This document shows positions 1-6,773 of a DNA stretch of 64,000 nt, in pieces (within the stretch, counting starts at the first letter, position 1; every line of letters starts with the position of its first letter). The notes below the pieces were generated by a model that saw only the letters and a list, made by a program, of their open reading frames with translations, made no database searches and was not told where the DNA came from. The translations under genes and the position numbers were made by a program. Source of the stretch: Roseivirga sp. E12 (GTDB taxonomy: Bacteria > Bacteroidota > Bacteroidia > Cytophagales > Cyclobacteriaceae); assembly GCF_017592825.1 (NCBI RefSeq), contig NZ_JAGFMD010000002.1, positions 1 to 64,000 on the forward strand, written 5' to 3'.

Positions 1-93
1 GGTGATTAGGTGATTAGGTGATTAGGTGATTAGGTGATTAGGTGATTAGGTGATTAGGTGATTAGGTGATTAGGTGATTAGGTGATTAGGTGA
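1..93. repeat. Octanucleotide tandem array (GGTGATTA)n
   Basis: The unit GGTGATTA is repeated perfectly 11 times at 1-88, followed by a partial copy to 93. The array begins at the window edge, so its true length is unknown. It is not coding in any frame that continues into a recognisable gene. Eight is not a multiple of three, so in a coding frame a copy-number change would shift frame; here it appears intergenic. Confidence 0.95.
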
Positions 94-159
94 AGATCGT
101 GACTTCATAACCTCTCACAAATATTCATTATTAATTATTCATTAAACATTCGAGAGAGT

Positions 160-184
160 TTCTGACTTCTGACTTCTGACTTCT
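160..184. repeat. Short heptanucleotide tandem array (TTCTGAC)n
   Basis: Three full copies of TTCTGAC plus a partial TTCT. It lies between two longer arrays and is separated from the next one by only 12 bp. No gene is seen here. Confidence 0.85.
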
Positions 185-196
185 AGAAAAGAACAA

Positions 197-284
197 TTCT
201 TAATTCTTAATTCTTAATTCTTAATTCTTAATTCTTAATTCTTAATTCTTAATTCTTAATTCTTAATTCTTAATTCTTAATTAA
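197..284. repeat. Heptanucleotide tandem array (TTCTTAA)n
   Basis: Twelve perfect copies of TTCTTAA at 197-280, followed by TTAA. It ends about 65 bp before the -7 element of the thiolase promoter. A copy-number change would alter spacing to anything upstream but would not touch the core promoter. The rest of 1-386 holds AT-rich sequence without an ORF or a recognised RNA. Confidence 0.95.
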
Positions 285-349
285 ACATTCATCATTCCAT
301 CCTGCGTCAAACAACGGAACTTCTCGCATGGTATTCCCGTTCCTTTGAT

Positions 350-357
350 TAACTTTG
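350..357 (+). promoter_or_regulatory. Bacteroidota -7 element for the thiolase gene
   Basis: TAACTTTG matches TAnnTTTG exactly and ends 30 bp before the ATG at 387, the same spacing as other promoters in this window. No TTG is found at the -33 position, so the match is half-complete. Confidence 0.5.
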
Positions 358-386
358 CTAACAGTCGTTAGGTAAACTAATATTCA

Positions 387-1565
387 ATGAAGGAAGTATA
401 CATAATATCAGCTGCTAGAACCCCAATCGGCAGCTTTGGAGGAAAATTATCAGGTTTTACAGCCACTCAATTAGGATCGTTTGCGATCAAAGGTGCTTTA
501 GAAAAAGCCAATGTAGCCGCAGATCAAGTACAAGAAGTTTTAATGGGTAATGTTGTGTCGGCCGGTCTAGGTCAAGCACCTGCTCGTCAGGCTGCACTGG
601 GTGCGGGCATTGGTGACAATGTACCCTGTACAACTATCAATAAGGTGTGTGCCTCAGGCATGAAATCTGTAATGTTAGCTGCTCAGTCAATTATGGTTGG
701 CGCTAATGATGTAGTAGTTGCTGGTGGTATGGAAAGCATGAGTAACATACCTTACTATATTCCAAAAGCACGATATGGTTACAAGTATGGTAATGGTGAA
801 CTAGTTGATGGCCTAGTCAAAGATGGCTTGTGGGAGGTTTACAATGAATTCCCAATGGGGAATTGTGCGGACAACACAGCAAAAGAGATGAACATCTCTC
901 GTGAAGCACAAGATGAATATGCGATTAGCTCTTACAAAAAAGCCGCAGCATCTACGGCTGCTGGCAAGTTCAAGAACGAAATCATTCCAGTTGCCATTCC
1001 TCAGCGTAAAGGCGACCCCGTGATGATGACAGAAGATGAAGAATTCAATAACGTCATCTTCGAAAAGATTCCAAACCTACGTCCTGTCTTTAACAAAGAG
1101 GGTTCGGTTACTGCCGCAAACGCCTCGACTATCAATGACGGTGCCTCTGCTATGGTATTAATGAGCAAAGAAAAGGCGGAAGAACTCGGAGTTACTCCAA
1201 TGGCTAAAATCATCGGCTTTGCTGATGCAGCTCAAGACCCACTATGGTTTACAACAGCACCAGCTAAGGCAATTCCGAAAGCGATGGCAATGGCAGGTGT
1301 GAGTAAGGATGATGTTGACTATTATGAAATTAACGAGGCATTCTCTGTAGTTGCTATCGCTAACAACCAAGAGTTAGGGTTAGACGCTTCTAAAGTAAAT
1401 ATCAACGGTGGTGCCGTAGCACTTGGTCACCCGCTTGGTGCTTCTGGAAACAGAATTGTCACAACACTTTGCCATGTATTAGATCAAAATGATGGCAAAA
1501 TTGGCGTTGCAGGTATCTGCAACGGAGGTGGTGGTGCTTCTGCCATGGTTGTTGAGAAATTATAA
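387..1565 (+). CDS. Acetyl-CoA C-acetyltransferase (thiolase)
   Basis: A 392-residue thiolase that condenses or cleaves acetoacetyl-CoA/3-ketoacyl-CoA in the cytoplasm. The nucleophilic Cys88 is in NKVCASGMKS, the NEAF motif (Asn-Glu-Ala-Phe) is present, the C-terminal active-site His is in GHPLGASG, and the second Cys is in GICNGGGG. Length and all four motifs fit the biosynthetic/degradative thiolase II family. It stands alone, with a promoter -7 element upstream and a strong terminator directly after it. Whether it serves fatty-acid or amino-acid breakdown or a synthetic pathway cannot be told from context. A shadow ORF on the other strand is ignored. Confidence 0.95.
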   Translation: MKEVYIISAARTPIGSFGGKLSGFTATQLGSFAIKGALEKANVAADQVQEVLMGNVVSAGLGQAPARQAALGAGIGDNVPCTTINKVCASGMKSVMLAAQSIMVGANDVVVAGGMESMSNIPYYIPKARYGYKYGNGELVDGLVKDGLWEVYNEFPMGNCADNTAKEMNISREAQDEYAISSYKKAAASTAAGKFKNEIIPVAIPQRKGDPVMMTEDEEFNNVIFEKIPNLRPVFNKEGSVTAANASTINDGASAMVLMSKEKAEELGVTPMAKIIGFADAAQDPLWFTTAPAKAIPKAMAMAGVSKDDVDYYEINEAFSVVAIANNQELGLDASKVNINGGAVALGHPLGASGNRIVTTLCHVLDQNDGKIGVAGICNGGGGASAMVVEKL

Positions 1566-1584
1566 GATTAACATACTATTTGTG

Positions 1585-1617
1585 AAAGCCTTACGTAATT
1601 TTACGTAAGGCTTTTTT
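1585..1617 (+). terminator. Intrinsic terminator after thiolase, abutting the next start codon
   Basis: Perfect 14-bp arms (1585-1598 and 1601-1614, AAAGCCTTACGTAA and its complement) are followed by a T-run to 1617. The ATG of the next gene is base 1618, so the hairpin occupies the whole upstream region where that gene's ribosome binding site would lie. Confidence 0.9.
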
Positions 1618-2934
1618 ATGCGCAACCACATCTACACCCTACTCCTTCTATTGAGTGCTACGAGCATTGTAGCACAAGAACAAATCACCACTTATTATCC
1701 ACCTGATTACAGAGTAAAAAAAGAAGTGTATACCATTCTCAATGGTGATTCTTCACTTATCCATGGTACTTATACCAAGTACTTCCAAGCTGGTACAGTG
1801 GCCATGAAAGGTGAGTTTGTACAAGGAAAGCCCAATGGAGTTTTTACCGAGTTCTATGAAAATGGCAACGTGCTATCTAAGACTACCTATCAGCAAGGGG
1901 TCAAAACTGGTGCCTTTGAGATCCTTTCGAAAAGTGGAAATCCTATTCAAAAAGGAGCATACGTTGACGGTAAGCTCAATGGATTGGTAAATGGCTATTT
2001 CGAAGATGGTTCCATAAAAACAAAGACAGCGTTCAAAGAAGGTACTCCCAATGGACGTGCCGAAGAATACTTTGCTAACGGCAAACTAAAGCAAGCCTTC
2101 AATTACCTTAATGGCACTCAGGAGGGCGATGCAATAACTTACTATCAAAACGGCCAGACATCGGCCGAATTCTCCTACCAAAAAGGAGTTGTCAATGGTC
2201 TTTACCAAACATATTATAGCAATGGAGTCAAAGAATGGACTTATCAATATGTGAAGGGTTATAAAACAGGCCCATATGCCCATTACAACACTAAAGAACA
2301 ACTCATTGACGAAGGCTTCTATGATGAAGGGGTTCAGACTGGAATTCGAAAGACTTATTACGATGACGGTGCAAAAAAAGAGGTTTTCAATTTCCAGACA
2401 GGTGCCAAAATTGGAGAGAACTATGTTTACTACCCTACTGGCGAACTAATGTGGCTCGAAAACTATACAAAAATCACCAAGGATGGTGAGCTCACCGAAT
2501 ACTACAAAAGTGGTCAGGTCAAAACTGAGCAATTCTACAAGGACGGTCGAAAAAACAAAGCATGGAAGACCTATTATGAAAATGGTCGGTTGGCAACATC
2601 ATCCCCATACTTGGAAGATGTAATCAACGGCAATGTAGAGATGTACTCGATAGAAGGGGTTCTGGAGAAAACTGTTCCTTATAAGTTTGGCAGAAAGACC
2701 GGATCTGAAATCACTTACTACCCTGGCAAGAAAAAGCGTACTGAAACCAAACTTTTAAATGGTCAAAAATCAGGTCGCTACTATGAGTATTACGAAAACG
2801 GGAAAGTGAAAATCAAGGGAAACCACCTGTATGATGTACGACAGGGTAACTGGGAATACTACGATACAAAGGGCAAAGTCATTAAGACAGAAAACTATTC
2901 CCGGGGCAACCTCATGAGTAGCTCAGAAAATTAA
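1618..2934 (+). CDS. Secreted MORN-repeat (YwqK-type) protein
   Basis: A 438-residue protein with a clear N-terminal signal peptide (about residues 1-19, ending SIVAQ) followed by some 16-17 tandem repeats of about 23 residues of the form YYxNGxxKxxxxYxxGxxxG, the MORN_2 variant. Databases often label such proteins 'YwqK family antitoxin', but nothing here suggests a toxin-antitoxin pair. The signal peptide supports the start at 1618 even though it immediately follows a terminator T-tract. Likely exported; the role is unknown. Possible scaffold or envelope-binding function is only inference from the repeat architecture. No partner gene is evident: purC follows 42 bp downstream. Confidence 0.85.
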   Translation: MRNHIYTLLLLLSATSIVAQEQITTYYPPDYRVKKEVYTILNGDSSLIHGTYTKYFQAGTVAMKGEFVQGKPNGVFTEFYENGNVLSKTTYQQGVKTGAFEILSKSGNPIQKGAYVDGKLNGLVNGYFEDGSIKTKTAFKEGTPNGRAEEYFANGKLKQAFNYLNGTQEGDAITYYQNGQTSAEFSYQKGVVNGLYQTYYSNGVKEWTYQYVKGYKTGPYAHYNTKEQLIDEGFYDEGVQTGIRKTYYDDGAKKEVFNFQTGAKIGENYVYYPTGELMWLENYTKITKDGELTEYYKSGQVKTEQFYKDGRKNKAWKTYYENGRLATSSPYLEDVINGNVEMYSIEGVLEKTVPYKFGRKTGSEITYYPGKKKRTETKLLNGQKSGRYYEYYENGKVKIKGNHLYDVRQGNWEYYDTKGKVIKTENYSRGNLMSSSEN

Positions 2935-2976
2935 TTTCCTGAATGCCTAGATTCAATTTTTGACTATTTTTACCCG

Positions 2977-3921
2977 ATGATTGAAGGCATTAAGGAAACC
3001 AACTTTCAGTTTCCAAATCAACAAGATTTTTATCGAGGCAAAGTAAGAGACATATATTACTTCTCGGACCTTTTGGTGATGGTAGCTTCTGATAGAATTT
3101 CTGCTTTCGATGTAGTGCTACCGAGGGCGATTCCCTTTAAAGGACAAGTACTTAATCAGATCGCTTCCAAGTTTCTAAAAGCAACAAGTGACATCGTTCC
3201 GAATTGGATTTCGGCAAGTCCCGACCCTAGCGTTAGTGTTGGTCTTAAATGTGATCCGTATCAGGTAGAGATGGTCATCCGTGGGTATTTAGCAGGCCAT
3301 GCCTGGAGAGAATATCGGGATGGTAAGAGAACGCTTTGTGGCGTGTCCCTGCCCGATGGCCTCAAAGAAAATGACAGACTCCCCTCGCCTATTATCACAC
3401 CAACTACAAAAGCAAAGGAGGGGCATGATGAGGACATTTCTAGAGAAGAGATACTAGCGCAGGGTATTGTAGCTGAGAACGAATACGAGCAGCTTGAAGC
3501 TTACACCCAAGCTCTTTTTGCTAGAGGCACTGAGATGGCCGCTGACCAAGGATTAATCTTGGTTGATACCAAGTATGAGTTTGGAAAATTGAATGGAGAG
3601 ATCATTCTAATCGATGAGATTCATACGCCAGACTCTTCCAGGTACTTCTACAAAGAAGGATATGAAGAGCGCCAACAAAACAATGAAAAACAAAAACAGC
3701 TCTCAAAAGAGTTTGTAAGACAATGGTTGATAGAGAATGGCTTTCAGGGCAAGGAAGGACAAGAAATTCCGGAAATGTCTGACGAAGTTGTAAATTCTAT
3801 CTCCGAAAGATATATTGAACTCTTCGAGAAGGTGACTGGTGAATCATTTGAAAAAGATGGGAACCAAAACTTACTCGATAGGATTGAGAATAACATTACT
3901 AATTACCTACAGAATAGATAA
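2977..3921 (+). CDS. purC: Phosphoribosylaminoimidazole-succinocarboxamide synthase
   Basis: SAICAR synthetase joins CAIR and aspartate using ATP in purine biosynthesis. The 314-residue length fits the longer PurC type. Visible motifs in order: YRGKVRDIY near residue 19, SDRISAFDV near 38, the substrate loop around [11 protein letters not shown] near 102, [15 protein letters not shown] near 141, and DTKYEFG plus [13 protein letters not shown] near 197-225. It is followed after 8 bp by the STAS gene and then rnz, suggesting an operon of purC, STAS gene, rnz and the YhhQ gene. No purine riboswitch is visible in the 42-bp upstream gap. Confidence 0.96.
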   Translation: MIEGIKETNFQFPNQQDFYRGKVRDIYYFSDLLVMVASDRISAFDVVLPRAIPFKGQVLNQIASKFLKATSDIVPNWISASPDPSVSVGLKCDPYQVEMVIRGYLAGHAWREYRDGKRTLCGVSLPDGLKENDRLPSPIITPTTKAKEGHDEDISREEILAQGIVAENEYEQLEAYTQALFARGTEMAADQGLILVDTKYEFGKLNGEIILIDEIHTPDSSRYFYKEGYEERQQNNEKQKQLSKEFVRQWLIENGFQGKEGQEIPEMSDEVVNSISERYIELFEKVTGESFEKDGNQNLLDRIENNITNYLQNR

Positions 3922-3929
3922 CAGACATT

Positions 3930-4295
3930 ATGAAGTTTAGCATAGATAAACAAGACCTATATACAGTATTCAAGCTCGAGGAAGAAAAACTCGACTCCAC
4001 CCTGTCTCCAGACCTGAAATCAGAACTGGTTTCGCTACAGGCACAAGGAACTCAAAATCTAATTTTGAACCTTTCCACAACCAAATATGCCGATTCATCT
4101 GGTCTCAGTGCTTTGCTGACAGGTAATAGAGCATATGCAGAAAACGGTGGTGCTTTCATACTTACAGAAATCACTCCGTTTGTAGATAAGCTATTGACAA
4201 TTTCTCAGTTGAACAACGTACTGACCATTTTGGCTAGTGACGAAGCAGCTCAGGATTTAGTACTTGCCAATAGCCCAGAAGACGGAGAAGAATAA
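3930..4295 (+). CDS. STAS-domain anti-anti-sigma factor
   Basis: A 121-residue single-domain STAS protein. The phosphorylation loop YADSSGLSALL contains the conserved Asp-Ser-Ser-Gly (residues 55-58), one serine of which is the kinase target in SpoIIAA/RsbV relatives. In that family the unphosphorylated form releases a sigma factor from an anti-sigma kinase. No RsbW-like kinase or PP2C phosphatase lies nearby. The gene is tightly placed between purC (8-bp gap) and rnz (8-bp gap), so it is probably co-transcribed with housekeeping genes. The partner protein is unknown. Confidence 0.88.
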   Translation: MKFSIDKQDLYTVFKLEEEKLDSTLSPDLKSELVSLQAQGTQNLILNLSTTKYADSSGLSALLTGNRAYAENGGAFILTEITPFVDKLLTISQLNNVLTILASDEAAQDLVLANSPEDGEE

Positions 4296-4303
4296 GCTCC
4301 GCT

Positions 4304-5221
4304 TTGGGTATACGTGTAAAAATATTAGGCTCTAATTCCGCTGCTCCCGCTCATCGCAGACATCACACTGCCCAACTCATTAACATTGAGGGCAAGTATT
4401 ACCTGATGGACTGCGGTGAAGCGACTCAGCTTCAACTTAAGCGATATAAAATTCGCGCACAGCGGATCAACAACATCTTCATTTCGCACCTTCATGGTGA
4501 TCATTATCTTGGACTGATGGGGCTCCTGTCTACCATGCATCTCATGGGTAGAAGCCAGAAACTGAACCTCTATGGGCCTAAAGGCCTATCGGAAATCATC
4601 ACCATGCAGCTTAAATACTCTCAAACAGTATTTAACTATGAAATCAACTTTGTAGAAGTGGATACTACCCAAAGCAAAGTGGTTCATGAAGACAACTTTG
4701 TGCAGGTCACGAGCATCCCTCTAAACCACCGCATCCCCTGCTGCGGCTACCTCTTTGCTGAGAAGAAGAAAAACCGAAGAATTAAGAAAGAAGTTCTTCC
4801 AGATGATTTTACCATAAGAAATATTGTTCGTCTAAAGCACGGAGAGGACATCTTCGATGACGATGGCAACTTGCAGTACAAAAACGCTGCACTCACACTC
4901 CCAGCAAGGAAGTCGTATTCATACGCCTTTTGCTCAGACACGAAATACGATGAATCTATTATCCCAATAATCAAGGGAGTAGATATGTTGTATCACGAAG
5001 CCACTTTCTTAGAAGAACATGCTGACCGAGCTGGCAGCACTTACCATAGTACTGCCAAAGAAGCAGCGACCATTGCCAAAAAAGCGGAAGTTGGAAAATT
5101 GATCTTAGGGCACTTCTCAGTTCGATATAAAGAACTAGAACCTATTCGAGATGAAGCACAAACCGTCTTCGAAAACTCTGAATTGGCCCTTGAAGGCGAG
5201 GAATTTATACTAGACCTTTAA
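4304..5221 (+). CDS. rnz: Ribonuclease Z (tRNA 3'-processing endonuclease)
   Basis: Metallo-beta-lactamase-fold enzyme that trims tRNA 3' trailers. The 305-residue protein has the zinc motif SHLHGDH at residues 61-67, further ligands in SDTKYDES and HEATFLEEH, and a final GHFSVRY. Length is typical of bacterial RNase Z. The start is a TTG at 4304, placed just before the conserved opening strand (IRVKILGSNSAAP); a GGAGAAG sequence 5-15 bp upstream could help initiation. The tRNA-Arg in this window has no encoded CCA, so it would depend on such an enzyme plus Cca. Confidence 0.95.
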   Translation: MGIRVKILGSNSAAPAHRRHHTAQLINIEGKYYLMDCGEATQLQLKRYKIRAQRINNIFISHLHGDHYLGLMGLLSTMHLMGRSQKLNLYGPKGLSEIITMQLKYSQTVFNYEINFVEVDTTQSKVVHEDNFVQVTSIPLNHRIPCCGYLFAEKKKNRRIKKEVLPDDFTIRNIVRLKHGEDIFDDDGNLQYKNAALTLPARKSYSYAFCSDTKYDESIIPIIKGVDMLYHEATFLEEHADRAGSTYHSTAKEAATIAKKAEVGKLILGHFSVRYKELEPIRDEAQTVFENSELALEGEEFILDL

Positions 5222-5224
5222 TCC

Positions 5225-6025
5225 ATGGCGAAGTCAATTCTCAGCGATAAGAAAACAAATCTCTTTATTATCCTTAGCGGGATTTTTATTACGAATGCGC
5301 TGATCGCTGAATTGATTGGAGGAAAGATATTCTCGGTTGAAAAGACCTTAGGATACGATCCCTTAAACGTTCCAATGTTTGGAGACTTTGTGCTTCAGTT
5401 TAATCTTACCGCTGGGGTTGTCCTTTGGCCGATTGTTTTCATAACAACCGATATCATTAACGAATACTTTGGAAAGAAGGGAGTTCGAAAGATTACCTTC
5501 ATTACTGTTGGACTGATCACCTATGCATTCATAGCCATTTACCTTGCCATGCGATTGGTACCAGCGGACTTTTGGTTGAGCGTGTTTGGTACTGATGAGA
5601 ATGGGGCGCCTTTTGATATTAATTATGCCTTCCAGCAGGTATTAACCCAAGGCTTAAACATAATTTTCGCTTCGTTAGTAGCCTTTGTGATTGGTCAGTT
5701 TGTGGATGTTTATGTTTTCCATAGGCTTAGAAAAATGACCGGTAAACATAAAATTTGGCTTAGGGCGACTGGATCTACTCTTATCTCTCAACTGATTGAC
5801 AGCTTCGTGGTTTTGATTGTTGCCTTTTATATCCTCGGTGGATGGTCACTGAGTCAGGTCTTGGCGGTTGGCACTACCAATTACATCTACAAGTTCTTAA
5901 TAGCCATTGCGCTAACCCCACTTCTTTATGTTGCTCATTATTTTATCGACAGATATTTGGGCAAAGAAAATGCCGAAGCTCTAATGGAAGAAGCCAGTCA
6001 GGAAAGTGGCGAATCACTTTTCTAA
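5225..6025 (+). CDS. yhhQ: Queuosine precursor transporter, YhhQ/DUF165 (VUT) family
   Basis: A 266-residue polytopic membrane protein, with about six hydrophobic segments. Family hallmarks include NALIAELIGGKIF near residue 25, TTDIINEYFGKKGVRK near 76-91 and a later transmembrane segment around VVLIVAFYILGGW. E. coli YhhQ imports preQ0/preQ1 for tRNA queuosine modification; the same role is inferred here. It begins 3 bp after rnz stops, so it is likely the last gene of the purC-STAS-rnz unit. Its last 4 bp overlap the convergent methyltransferase gene. Confidence 0.88.
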   Translation: MAKSILSDKKTNLFIILSGIFITNALIAELIGGKIFSVEKTLGYDPLNVPMFGDFVLQFNLTAGVVLWPIVFITTDIINEYFGKKGVRKITFITVGLITYAFIAIYLAMRLVPADFWLSVFGTDENGAPFDINYAFQQVLTQGLNIIFASLVAFVIGQFVDVYVFHRLRKMTGKHKIWLRATGSTLISQLIDSFVVLIVAFYILGGWSLSQVLAVGTTNYIYKFLIAIALTPLLYVAHYFIDRYLGKENAEALMEEASQESGESLF

Positions 6026-6759
6026 CGGAAGAAGTTATCCAACATCACAGCTGTCGCGACAGCCACATTGAGTGACTCTGCTCCTCCTCTGCCCGGAATA
6101 TAGATAGGATCAGTTACGAGAGGCCTTAACGATGCACTAATACCCTGCGACTCGCTACCCATAACCAGTAACCCATTTGCCGCTAACTTACGCTCTCTGA
6201 TAGATTCTCCATCTAACAAGGCACCAAATACGGGAACACCCGAAGACTCTATTAAACCGACAAGATTGGCATAATGGACACTCACTCGCGTGAACGACCC
6301 CATGGTAGCGTTGATGACTTTTGGATTGTACAAATCGGCAGTTTCAGGGCTGCAGAAGATATGTTTAATACCATACCAATCGGCAATTCGAATGATCGTT
6401 CCTAAGTTGCCCGGATCTTTCACATCATCTAGCGCTAAGCTCAATTCATTACTGGGAATACTTATTGAAGCCTGTTCTGGTATACTGACAATAGCAATAG
6501 CCGCGTTATTGGACTTGAACGTACCTACCGCTTCGAGGTCAGCGACTTTACATTCGATGATCTCATTTGTCGTAGTTCTTAAGGAGGGATCAAGCGTACT
6601 CAGAAAGTCTGGCGTTGCCAACAAAGTAGCAACTTGAAAATCGGACTTGAGTACCTCCAAAACCCCTTTAGCACCTTCAACCAAAAACTTTCGCTCTTGC
6701 AGTCGATATTTCTTTAATTGCAGAGATTTAAAGTACTTACTTAATCGTTTAGAAAGCAT
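6022..6759 (-). CDS. TrmH/SpoU-family RNA 2'-O-methyltransferase
   Basis: SPOUT-class enzyme using SAM to methylate the ribose of rRNA or tRNA. The three family motifs are clear in the 245-residue protein: DDVKDPGNLGTIIR at 111-124, GSESQGIS at 201-208, and IPGRGGAESLNVAVA at 221-235. The N-terminal 100 residues form a substrate-binding domain of the RlmB/TsnR kind. The substrate base cannot be assigned. Its ATG lies only 8 bp from the divergent tamL-like start, so its promoter must lie inside that gene. It overlaps yhhQ by 4 bp tail to tail. Confidence 0.92.
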   Translation of the reverse strand: MLSKRLSKYFKSLQLKKYRLQERKFLVEGAKGVLEVLKSDFQVATLLATPDFLSTLDPSLRTTTNEIIECKVADLEAVGTFKSNNAAIAIVSIPEQASISIPSNELSLALDDVKDPGNLGTIIRIADWYGIKHIFCSPETADLYNPKVINATMGSFTRVSVHYANLVGLIESSGVPVFGALLDGESIRERKLAANGLLVMGSESQGISASLRPLVTDPIYIPGRGGAESLNVAVATAVMLDNFFR

Positions 6760-6773
6760 ATTTTTACTTGTTC

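Noticed and set aside
1-284. CRISPR array or integron repeats
   Set aside because: Units of 7-8 bp without spacers are microsatellites, not CRISPR.
1618-2934. Toxin-antitoxin antitoxin, as suggested by the YwqK label
   Set aside because: The protein has a signal peptide and no toxin neighbour; the label comes from MORN repeat similarity only.
5842-6075. 77-codon ORF overlapping yhhQ in another frame
   Set aside because: Shadow of yhhQ; no start context or protein-like features.
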